From Bryobacterales bacterium (GTDB lineage: Bacteria; Acidobacteriota; Terriglobia; Bryobacterales; Bryobacteraceae): 64,000 nucleotides of DNA. Within the stretch, counting starts at the first letter, position 1. Every line of letters begins with the position of its first letter. Positions 8,031 through 15,895 of the stretch are shown here, one piece after another. The position numbers and the translations under genes were made by a program. Where the stretch lies: assembly GCA_016789785.1 (NCBI GenBank), contig JAEUQE010000012.1, positions 1 through 64,000 of the forward strand. The letters run 5' to 3'. Under the pieces are notes generated by a model, which was not told the DNA's origin, ran no database searches, and was given only the letters and a program-made list of their open reading frames with translations.

Positions 8031-10745
8031 ATGACCGATCAAGAGTGGGCTGAGGTTTGGCGGATTTACTCCGAGGCGCGGGAACTGCCGGCTTCGGCGC
8101 GGTCCGATTTTCTGGACCGGTGCGGTGGATCCGCGGAGATTCGCGCCGAAGTGCAAGCCATGCTGGAGTGCGAGGACGGCACCGCTCCCGATCCTCCCGC
8201 ACCCGGCCGCCAGTATGGCCGCTACACTCTCGCCGAGCGGTTGGGAGCAGGCGGGATGGGCGAAGTGTTCTCCGCGCGGGATGCCGAACTCGGGCGCATG
8301 GTGGCGGTGAAGTTCGTCGGAGCCAAAGCGAGAATGCTGCCGTCCGCCATTGACCGCCTGATCCGCGAAGCTCAGGCCGCCTCCGCGCTCAACCACCCGA
8401 GTCTGGTAACGGTCCACGATGTGTTGCGTTTCGAGGGCGGGGCCGCGCTGGTCACCGAACTGATCCACGGCCAGTCCCTGCGTGTGTTTTGCGGAGTGGC
8501 ACGGCCGGTCTCGCAAGTCGCTCTGTGGGGTGCGCAGATCGCGCGGGCACTCGCTGCGGCACACGCGGAGTCCATCGTCCATAGCGACATCAAGCCCGAG
8601 AACATCATGCTGCGTTCCGACGGCTACGTGAAGATCCTCGACTTCGGGCTCGCGCAGCATCAGGACCTTGTCGACGGGCTCGCCAGTCTGCCTCTCGGAA
8701 CCATTGGCTACATGTCGCCGGAACAGACTCGCGGAGCAAAGCTCACCGGAGCAAGCGATGTTTTCTCGCTGGGCGTGACGCTGCTGGAACTCGCCTGCGG
8801 CAAGCACCCGTTTCTGGAAGACGAGGCTGCCCGCACCACGCGGGCGATTAACCATAAGCCGGTCGAATTCGCGCCGCCTCCCGTGCCTGGCGGAACTCAG
8901 TTTGCGCGGCTGATCCAGGCGATGCTGGCCAAGCAGCCGGAGAGCCGCCCGTCGGCAATCGAGGTGGCCGGTCGATTGGAGCGCATCGCTGCCCTGGGCC
9001 ACCGGACATCGTGGAAGTGGTGGGGCGGGGGAGCCGCCGCCGCGGTCCTGGCCGCCACTGCTTGGATCCAATGGGGCACTCCCTCCGTACCTTCTCTGCA
9101 ACTTTCAACGCCCGTCGCGATCACGCGCTACAACGGAATTGAGCAGCAACCGTCGCTGTCGCCCGATGGCAGCCATGTCCTCTTCATCTGGTCCGGCAGT
9201 GAGGGTCTGCAGGACGATGTCTACATGCGACCGGTGGCCGCAACGGACGATCCGCCACAGCGCATCACCAACGACACCAATCGCGAGTATTCACCCGTCT
9301 GGTCTCACGACGGCAAGAGCATCGCCTGGCAGCGCCGCGCCCTGGATGGAAGCGATACCGAAATCTGGGTCGCCGCGGTGGAGAACTTCCACGCAGGTCC
9401 CGCGCGCCTGATCGGCAAGGTGCTCGATCACGAAGGCTTCTACGGGCTTGCCTGGTGGCCGGACTCGGGTTCTCTGGTCACCCGCGACCGCAGCGGCGCC
9501 GGGTTTCCGCTGGTTCGCGTCTCGCTCGCCGATGGCAGCAAGACCCCGCTGACCGGCGGCGCCGACGTCACCGACGCGCGGCCTTATCTCTCGCCGGACC
9601 GGTCCCGGTTTCTGTTCCGGCGGACGCGCCGGGATCTTTCGCAGGCATGCTGGATCGAGATCGCCGCACCCGCACAACCGGCCCATTGCGTCGACACCGC
9701 GGCGTCCGTCAAGGCGCTTGCCTGGGCGCCCGATTCGCGCTCCATCCTGCTCGGAGATACCAGCGGATTGTGGCTGCTTCAGACTCCGGAGCGCGGGACG
9801 CCAAAGCCGCAACGGTTGATGGAAGGCGACTTCATGGGCATTTCACCCGACGGCGCCGCCCGCCGATACGTGTTCAATCGCACGATTACGGATTCCAATA
9901 TCTGGCGCATGGACCTCGCTTCGCAGAAGGTCACTCAGTGGATCGCTTCGAGCGGCGAAGATAGCGAACCGCAGTTCTCCTCCGATGGTTCCCTGATTCT
10001 CTTCCGGTCCAACCGTTCCGGGTCTCACGAATTGTATGTCTGCGGAGTGAATGGTTCGCAGGTGCGGAAACTGACGTCGCTCGGCGGACATCTCGGGAGT
10101 GCCCGCTGGTCTCCCGATGGGCGCTGGATTGCCTTCGATGGCGAACAGCAGTCGCCGGGGACGGAAGGCCGCACCCGGTTCGACAACGTGTACGTGATGC
10201 CGGCGGCGGGAGGTGCGCCCCGCCGTTTGACGGATGACACGGCGGATGCGATTGTGCCCGGCTGGTCGGCCGACAGCCGTTGGATCTACTTCACTCGCGG
10301 TGCGAGCCGTCAGGCGTGGAAGGTGCACATTGATGGCGGCGAGCCTGTGAAGGTGAGCGACAGCGAGTTGTGGGACGCCGAGGAGAGCGCGGACGGCAAG
10401 TGGGTCTACCATGAGCGCCCGCTCACGGAGAAGGGAATCTGGCGGCGCGCCGTTTCTGGCGGCTTCGGGACGCGGATCGCCGGCACCGAAGATCTCGCCT
10501 ACCGCACGTGGAGCGTATCGGGAAACGACTTGTATTTCCTGCGTTCGGGACCCGGTGCGAGCTTCGTCCAACTCAGCCTGGAGAAAGGCGGTCCCCCGCG
10601 AGTGGTTGGTCCGGGTCCGAAGCGGCTGCTGCGCGGCCCCCGGACGATGGCTGTGTCGCCGGACGGAAAGACCATCCTTTACACGTCGGAGGACCTGAGT
10701 GTCGGCGATGTGTTCTTGATGGAGGTTCGCTCCCCGGCGCCATAG
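8031..10745 (+). CDS. membrane Ser/Thr protein kinase with C-terminal TolB/WD40-like propeller
   Basis: A 904-residue protein. The kinase domain (about residues 65-315) has the glycine loop GAGGMGEV, the lysine in VAVKFV, the catalytic loop HSDIKPENIM, DFG in DFGLAQH and the activation segment GTIGYMSPEQ. The catalytic loop reads HSD instead of HRD, so this is a non-RD kinase. A transmembrane helix (GGGAAAAVLAATAWIQW, near 335-355) leads to an extracytoplasmic propeller with repeated SPDGS/SPDGR/SADSRWIYF blades. The propeller presumably senses a ligand and the kinase signals to the sigma factor encoded 10 bases upstream. The sigma partnership is inferred from adjacency. Confidence 0.93.
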   Translation: MTDQEWAEVWRIYSEARELPASARSDFLDRCGGSAEIRAEVQAMLECEDGTAPDPPAPGRQYGRYTLAERLGAGGMGEVFSARDAELGRMVAVKFVGAKARMLPSAIDRLIREAQAASALNHPSLVTVHDVLRFEGGAALVTELIHGQSLRVFCGVARPVSQVALWGAQIARALAAAHAESIVHSDIKPENIMLRSDGYVKILDFGLAQHQDLVDGLASLPLGTIGYMSPEQTRGAKLTGASDVFSLGVTLLELACGKHPFLEDEAARTTRAINHKPVEFAPPPVPGGTQFARLIQAMLAKQPESRPSAIEVAGRLERIAALGHRTSWKWWGGGAAAAVLAATAWIQWGTPSVPSLQLSTPVAITRYNGIEQQPSLSPDGSHVLFIWSGSEGLQDDVYMRPVAATDDPPQRITNDTNREYSPVWSHDGKSIAWQRRALDGSDTEIWVAAVENFHAGPARLIGKVLDHEGFYGLAWWPDSGSLVTRDRSGAGFPLVRVSLADGSKTPLTGGADVTDARPYLSPDRSRFLFRRTRRDLSQACWIEIAAPAQPAHCVDTAASVKALAWAPDSRSILLGDTSGLWLLQTPERGTPKPQRLMEGDFMGISPDGAARRYVFNRTITDSNIWRMDLASQKVTQWIASSGEDSEPQFSSDGSLILFRSNRSGSHELYVCGVNGSQVRKLTSLGGHLGSARWSPDGRWIAFDGEQQSPGTEGRTRFDNVYVMPAAGGAPRRLTDDTADAIVPGWSADSRWIYFTRGASRQAWKVHIDGGEPVKVSDSELWDAEESADGKWVYHERPLTEKGIWRRAVSGGFGTRIAGTEDLAYRTWSVSGNDLYFLRSGPGASFVQLSLEKGGPPRVVGPGPKRLLRGPRTMAVSPDGKTILYTSEDLSVGDVFLMEVRSPAP

Positions 10746-10879
10746 ATGCTTCGTTGTGTCACCGGGGCGATGGAACAGAATCAAACGCGCTCGCATCGCC
10801 TCCACGTGTCCGCATCCCTCCTCCAGATTGGCCGCGATGGAACTCGTCCTCGAACTCACGATGCGAAAAACTCTCAGGA

Positions 10880-13132
10880 CTACGGCAACGCGAAGGTGAA
10901 GATCGCCGACTGCGATGCGATTGCGACGTACTGCTTCCCATTCACGGCATACGCCATGGGTGAGGCGATGATGCTTGCACCGGTGTAGTAGTGCCAGAGA
11001 TACTTGCCGGTCCTGCTGTCGAGCGCAATCAGATTGCCGTCGGCCGAAGATGCGAACGCAACGTTGCCCGCGGTTGCCAAAACACCCGTCGCCGACGAGC
11101 CGGTCTGCAATGGAAAATCCCACTTCCGTGCGCCGGTCAGTGCATCGAGTGCGCGCACGGAACCGGGCGTGCCGATCTTCGGATCCAGTTCCTGACCTCC
11201 GCCTGTATATCCTTCGCCGGGCACCGGGCTCTTCGTCACGCTCTTGTAAGTGGCGCATGCTTCACGCACCGACACCAGCAGGAACCCGGTCGCCGGGTCA
11301 AACGATGGCGATCCCCAGTTGGCCGCGCCCGCGGCATCGGGACACACGTAGTTGCCTTCGGGAGTCGGCGACGTGTTGGGCAGCACAATCGGACGGCCTT
11401 TATCATCGAGTCCCTTCGCCCACGTCTGCCGCGCGAACGCCTGGCCTTGCAGGAACTCGCCCGTCACGCGATCGAGCACGTAGTAGAACGCGTTGCGCTG
11501 CGCGGTCACGAGCAGCTTGCGCTTCACACCGCGCACCACGCCATCGATCAGCACGGGCGTCTGATTACCATCCCAGTCATGAACGTCGTGCGGAGTGAAT
11601 TGAAACCACCACTTCATGCGGCCCGTAGCCGGATCGAGCGCGAGCACCGAACACGAATACAGATTGTCACCCTTCCTCACGCGGCCGTCATAGTCAGGCC
11701 CCGGATTGCCGGTCATCCAGAACAACGTGTTCGTATCGACATCGAAAGTGCCTGTGGTCCATGTAGGCGATCCACCATAATCGGCGGAACTCTCGGGCTC
11801 CCAGGTCTTGCGATTCGGATCACCCGGTTGCGGAATGGTGTGCGTGCGCCACAGACGCTTGCCGGTGGCAGCGTCGTATGCATCCACGAAGCCCGTGAGT
11901 GCGCATTCGCCGCTCGTTACGCCGACAATGATCTTGCCGTCAATCGCGAGCGGCGCGTGAGTGATGGAGAAGCCTTTCTTGTAATCGTCCACTTCGATAT
12001 CGAAGATCACGTTGCCGCTCTTGGCGTCGAAAGCGATGAGGCGCATGTCGAGCGTCGCCAGATACAGCCGGTCGCCCAGCGCAGCCAAACCGCGATTCGT
12101 CATCACTGTGCAATGGCTTGCCACTTGCGGAAGCTTGCGTGTGTATCGCCACAACGTTTGTCCTGTGCGTGCATCAAGCGCGGCAACGTTGTTCAACGGG
12201 CCCGTGACGAACATGAGTCCATCGATCACCAGCGGCGTGGTCTCTACCGTGTTGCCGCCGGTTTGGAACGTCCACGCGCTCTTCAGCGAGGCAGCGTTCG
12301 CGGGCGTGATCTGCTTCAACCCGGAGTAGTGTGTGCCCTTGAGATCGCCCCAATAGGTGAGCCAGTTGTGAGGCTCGGCGCCCGCATTCCTGAGGCGTTC
12401 GAACGTCACATTGAAGGATGCATCGGGTGTCCACCGTTCTGGCCCCAACTTCGGCAGAGGCGCCTTCATCAGAAACGCGATCACGTTGTTCCGGTCGGTT
12501 GTACTCAGCGAAGGGTGTGGCGCCGGCGTGTCGCGCAACGTCACACTACGCTTATCCAGCAGATGCCACTTGCGGCTCGCATCGAACAACTGCACCGTGA
12601 ACGTGTCTTCACCCTTCTTGATGCCGCGCACACCGGGGCCAGCAGTGACGAACGGCACTGGCTCACGGAGAGCTTTCGCAATGCCCGCCGCTTTCTGCCG
12701 TGTGCGAAGCGATGTCAGATCATGACCAAGAGTGCCACCTTCGCCGCCGAACATGTGGCAACTCGAGCATTGGCGTTGGAACACGATGCGTCCGGCATTC
12801 ATATCGCCAGTGACCTCTTCCTCTCCACCGGTTGACAGCGAGCGCAGGAACGAGATGATCGCGCGCGCATCCGCTTCGGGCATGGGAAACGCGGGCATCT
12901 GCGTGCCTGCGATTCCTTTGGTGATGTTGCGAAGCAGATCGTCATCCGTGCCGCCGTGTTTCCAGTTTCCGGTTGTGAGGTCCGAGGCTCGCCCGCCTTT
13001 CGCCGTGTCGCCATGACACGCCGAGCAGTTGCGCACGAAGAGATCGCGGCCTCGGGATTGAGACTCCGGGTGCTGCGCGAGTGCACTGCCCGCGCACAGG
13101 GTCAGCAGTGGGAAGAGAGTTACCAGTCGCAT
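10880..13132 (-). CDS. PQQ-dependent dehydrogenase with two cytochrome c domains
   Basis: A 750-residue periplasmic enzyme. A signal peptide (residues 1-20, ending SALAQ) is followed by two c-type haem sites, CSACH (36-40) and CSSCH (122-126). From about residue 215 an eight-bladed PQQ propeller of the methanol/ethanol dehydrogenase type follows, with DARTGQTLWRY, DAATGKRLW, DPATGRMKWWFQ and DSRTGKYLWHY blade repeats and the DVHDWDGNQ stretch. Such enzymes oxidise alcohols or sugars and pass electrons to cytochromes. The two haems at the N-terminus rather than the C-terminus are an uncommon layout. The ATG at 13132 gives the signal peptide. Substrate is not predictable. Confidence 0.93.
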   Translation of the reverse strand: MRLVTLFPLLTLCAGSALAQHPESQSRGRDLFVRNCSACHGDTAKGGRASDLTTGNWKHGGTDDDLLRNITKGIAGTQMPAFPMPEADARAIISFLRSLSTGGEEEVTGDMNAGRIVFQRQCSSCHMFGGEGGTLGHDLTSLRTRQKAAGIAKALREPVPFVTAGPGVRGIKKGEDTFTVQLFDASRKWHLLDKRSVTLRDTPAPHPSLSTTDRNNVIAFLMKAPLPKLGPERWTPDASFNVTFERLRNAGAEPHNWLTYWGDLKGTHYSGLKQITPANAASLKSAWTFQTGGNTVETTPLVIDGLMFVTGPLNNVAALDARTGQTLWRYTRKLPQVASHCTVMTNRGLAALGDRLYLATLDMRLIAFDAKSGNVIFDIEVDDYKKGFSITHAPLAIDGKIIVGVTSGECALTGFVDAYDAATGKRLWRTHTIPQPGDPNRKTWEPESSADYGGSPTWTTGTFDVDTNTLFWMTGNPGPDYDGRVRKGDNLYSCSVLALDPATGRMKWWFQFTPHDVHDWDGNQTPVLIDGVVRGVKRKLLVTAQRNAFYYVLDRVTGEFLQGQAFARQTWAKGLDDKGRPIVLPNTSPTPEGNYVCPDAAGAANWGSPSFDPATGFLLVSVREACATYKSVTKSPVPGEGYTGGGQELDPKIGTPGSVRALDALTGARKWDFPLQTGSSATGVLATAGNVAFASSADGNLIALDSRTGKYLWHYYTGASIIASPMAYAVNGKQYVAIASQSAIFTFALP

Positions 13133-13193
13133 GAATGCTCTGGCTATTCTACAGTGCGACAGGTGATTCGCGGCATGACATAATCGACGAATC

Positions 13194-14255
13194 ATGTTGC
13201 TTGTGTGGATCGCATTGCTTGCTCTGCCCGTGGCGGCGCTCGAACGTCCGGGCGTCACGTTCAAGGTGTACCAGTTCGCGCAGAACGAGATTCCGCGCAT
13301 CGACGGCAAGTTCGACGACTGGGCCATGGTGCCGGATTCCTACGCCATCGGGACCGATCAGCTTGCCGAGACCGTGCGTGGCATCGGTACGAAACATGAC
13401 CGCAAGAACCTTGATGTGAAGGTGAAGGTGGGATGGGTGAAGGGGCTGAATCGACTCTACTTTCTCTATGAGGCCTACGACAACTACTGGGACTTCGCGA
13501 AGACCGATCTGCATAACGACATCTTCGAGATCGTGGTGGATGGTGATCTCTCCGGAGGGCCGCTGATCGGACCGATGCATCCTCATAAGGACATCAACAA
13601 GTGGGACGCGTGGTTTTCCATGCACGGAGTGCACGCGCAGAACTATCACATCTTCACGCCGGCACTCGGCAAGGATTGGGCCATGGCATGGGGTTGCCAG
13701 CCCTACATCAAGGACTTTCCCTACGCGAATGCGGCTTATCAATACAACTTCAAGCCGGGCGAAGCCGGCAAGTTGATGCTTGAGTTTTACGTCACGCCGT
13801 TCGATCACGCGCCCTGTGAAGGGCCTGAGCGAGCTGTGGAGTCGAAACTCGTTGAGAACAAGATCATCGGCCTTTCGTGGGCTGTGCTCGACTACGATGA
13901 CGTCAACGCAAAGTCATACGCGGGCTTCTGGAATCTCTCGCACAAGACCACGATGTATGGCAACGCTTCCGATCTTGTGGCGTTCCGGCTGATGCCGCGT
14001 GAGGGCACAGCGAAGCTCGATGCGCAGTGGTCATTCCGGGTGGTCGATGTGGAGCGCCGCATCGTGGAGTTTCATGACGATTCGGCGGGCGAAGTGCGCT
14101 CCTGGAAGTGGGACTTCGGCGATGGCACGGTTTCCTCGGAGCGGCATCCGCGGCACACCTACCCGAGCGACGGACACTACGTGGTGACGCTGGATATCGA
14201 GGGAACTGGTGGAACGTCGCGACGCTCGAAGGTATGGGATGTGACGCTGCGGTGA
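13194..14255 (+). CDS. secreted protein with CBM9-like and PKD domains
   Basis: A 353-residue protein with a signal peptide (residues 1-15, ending PVAA), a CBM9-like beta domain starting IPRIDGKFDDWAMVPDS and running to about residue 250 (with FEIVVDGD), and a C-terminal PKD domain (about 270-353) with WDFGDGTVSSERHPRHTY. CBM9-like domains bind carbohydrate ends or haem. No catalytic motif is seen. It diverges from the PQQ dehydrogenase with only 61 bases between. A CATAAT box at 13179-13184 ends 9 bases before the ATG and there is no Shine-Dalgarno, so translation may start on a leaderless mRNA. Confidence 0.85.
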   Translation: MLLVWIALLALPVAALERPGVTFKVYQFAQNEIPRIDGKFDDWAMVPDSYAIGTDQLAETVRGIGTKHDRKNLDVKVKVGWVKGLNRLYFLYEAYDNYWDFAKTDLHNDIFEIVVDGDLSGGPLIGPMHPHKDINKWDAWFSMHGVHAQNYHIFTPALGKDWAMAWGCQPYIKDFPYANAAYQYNFKPGEAGKLMLEFYVTPFDHAPCEGPERAVESKLVENKIIGLSWAVLDYDDVNAKSYAGFWNLSHKTTMYGNASDLVAFRLMPREGTAKLDAQWSFRVVDVERRIVEFHDDSAGEVRSWKWDFGDGTVSSERHPRHTYPSDGHYVVTLDIEGTGGTSRRSKVWDVTLR

Positions 14256-14262
14256 TGCCGGT

Positions 14263-15630
14263 TCAGGTCTTCGCGATCTTATCGACCACGCGCCCCGCCA
14301 CGTCCGTCAACCGGAAGTCGCGGCCCTGGAACCGATAGGTGAGCTTCCGGTGGTCAAAGCCAAACAGATGCAGGATGGTGGCGTGAAGATCGTGTACGTC
14401 CACAGGATCCGCCACGGTCTGGAATCCGAGTTCATCCGTTTCGCCAACGGCCACGCCGCCGCGGCCGCCGCCTCCCGCCATCCACACCGTGTAGCCGTCG
14501 ATGAGATGATTGCGGCCCGCATTGCGTGCGGATCCTTCGGCCATGGGGGTGCGGCCGAACTCGCCGCCCCACACGACTAACGTTTGATCCAGCAAGCCTC
14601 GCTGCTTCAGATCGGTGAGCAGCGCCGCACTGGCCCGATCCACTTCCGGGCAGATCTTGTTGAGTCCCGCTTCGATGCCCGCATGATGATCCCAATCCGT
14701 GTGATAGACCTGCACGCATCGCACGCCTTTCTCCACCAGCCTGCGCGCCAACAGACAATTCGCCGCGAATCCCGGCTTGCCTGGTGTCACTCCATAGAGA
14801 TCAAGTGTTGCTTGCGATTCTTTCCCAAGATCCATCAAATCAGGCGCGCTCGATTGCATGCGAAACGCCATCTCATAGGATGCGATGCGAGTCTCGATCT
14901 CGCGGTCTCCGGTGATCGCGAGCCGCTCCTGATTCAGATCGCGAATCGCCTCAATCGCGCGCTGCTGGCGCTCTGCCGGGACACCGGGCGGGTTCGCAAG
15001 ATGATAGATGGGCGACTTTGCATTGAGGAACGGCACGCCCTGGTAGTGCGTGGGAAGAAAGCCGCTCCCCCAGATGTCGTTCCCGTTGCGAGGTCCGCGC
15101 GGGCCGCTGGTCATCGCGACGAAAGCGGGCAGATCCTTGGCCTCCGCTCCAAGCCCGTAGACAAGCCAGGCACCCATCGACGGACGTCCGGAAACCATTC
15201 CCCCTGTATGCGCCGCGATCATTGCGGGAGAGTGGTTTACGTTCGTGGTCTTCATCGAATGCACGAAGGCCATCGAGTCTGCGTGTGACGCCAGCTTCGG
15301 CAGAAGGTCAGAGAACGAATGCCCGCTCTGTCCGTGTTGCGCAAAGGCGCGCTTCGAGCCATACAACTTCGGAGCGGACATGCGTTCCATGAAGGCGAAC
15401 TTCTTGCCGGCCAGTAAAGACGCTGGTGTCGGCTGGCCATCCATCGCTTTCAGTTTCGGCTTGTGCTGAAAGAGATCCAGTTGCGAGGGTCCGCCCTCCA
15501 TGAAGAGATAGATGATGTTCTTCGCCTTCGCGGGGAAATGGGGTTGGCGGGGAGAGAGCAAGTCTGCAAGCGCGATGCGCGCTACACCCATCGAACAGAA
15601 TTGCAGGAAGTGCCGTCGTGCGAGATGCAT
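14263..15630 (-). CDS. DUF1501 family exported protein (sulfatase-like fold)
   Basis: A 455-residue protein whose N-terminus, MHLARRHFLQFCSMG, has the twin-arginine signal pattern. DUF1501 proteins share the alkaline phosphatase/sulfatase fold. Visible family features are FMEGGPSQLDLF, HTGGMVSGRPSMGAWLVYGL, HTDWDHHAG and VVWGGEFGRTP. They are almost always paired with a DUF1549/DUF1553 cytochrome-like protein, which is encoded just upstream here. The pair is common in Planctomycetes, Verrucomicrobia and Acidobacteria, and its role is not settled. GAGGG precedes the ATG at 15630. Reading continues far upstream only because the intergenic DNA repeats this gene's own start. Confidence 0.92.
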   Translation of the reverse strand: MHLARRHFLQFCSMGVARIALADLLSPRQPHFPAKAKNIIYLFMEGGPSQLDLFQHKPKLKAMDGQPTPASLLAGKKFAFMERMSAPKLYGSKRAFAQHGQSGHSFSDLLPKLASHADSMAFVHSMKTTNVNHSPAMIAAHTGGMVSGRPSMGAWLVYGLGAEAKDLPAFVAMTSGPRGPRNGNDIWGSGFLPTHYQGVPFLNAKSPIYHLANPPGVPAERQQRAIEAIRDLNQERLAITGDREIETRIASYEMAFRMQSSAPDLMDLGKESQATLDLYGVTPGKPGFAANCLLARRLVEKGVRCVQVYHTDWDHHAGIEAGLNKICPEVDRASAALLTDLKQRGLLDQTLVVWGGEFGRTPMAEGSARNAGRNHLIDGYTVWMAGGGGRGGVAVGETDELGFQTVADPVDVHDLHATILHLFGFDHRKLTYRFQGRDFRLTDVAGRVVDKIAKT

Positions 15631-15893
15631 TGCTATTCCCTCGTGATGAACTCGTCGGTGTTGAGATGCGGCATCGCCGCCGGCGCTGATCCGCCGGGCA
15701 AACTGCGGTGGATTGTGAGGGGTTGGTCTGTGGCTCGTGTAGCGCTTCGTGCGAGATGCATTGCTACTTCCCTGGTGATGAACCCGGTGGCGTTGAGATG
15801 CGGCATTGCGGCGGGCGCTGATCCGCCGGGCAAACTGCGGTGGATTGTGAGGGGTTGGTCTGTGGCTCGTGTAGCGCGTCGCGCAAAGTGCAT
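15628..15893 (-). repeat. two-unit tandem repeat at the DUF1553/DUF1501 junction
   Basis: Two units of 132 and 131 bases run from 15893 to 15762 and 15761 to 15631. Each begins like the DUF1501 start (ATGCATCTCGCACGA or a close variant), has a shared middle, and ends like the DUF1553 3' end (CATCTCAAC, then TTCATCAC and a GAGGGAATAG-type end). The DUF1553 tail and the DUF1501 start flank them as partial copies. The units are nearly identical over most of their length, so the duplication is recent or maintained. Confidence 0.93.
15633..15893 (-). CDS. small repeat-encoded ORF bridging DUF1553 and DUF1501
   Basis: An 86-codon frame made of two copies of a 43-44 residue unit (MHFARRATRATDQPLTIHR; ends FITRE). 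It begins 2 bases after the DUF1553 stop and ends 2 bases before the DUF1501 start, and GAGGG lies before its ATG. At the unit border one extra G turns what would be GAATAG into GAAGTAGCA, so the two units read through as one frame. It has no known domain, and composition gives no hint of function. It may simply carry ribosomes from one gene to the next, or be untranslated. Confidence 0.4.
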   Translation of the reverse strand: MHFARRATRATDQPLTIHRSLPGGSAPAAMPHLNATGFITREVAMHLARSATRATDQPLTIHRSLPGGSAPAAMPHLNTDEFITRE

Positions 15894-15895
15894 TG

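Noticed and set aside
7713..9101. 462-codon open frame on the minus strand across the sigma/kinase genes
   Set aside because: Antisense shadow; the plus strand has clear sigma and kinase motifs.
10991..12835. 614-codon open frame on the plus strand
   Set aside because: Antisense to the PQQ dehydrogenase, no motifs, Arg/His-rich composition.
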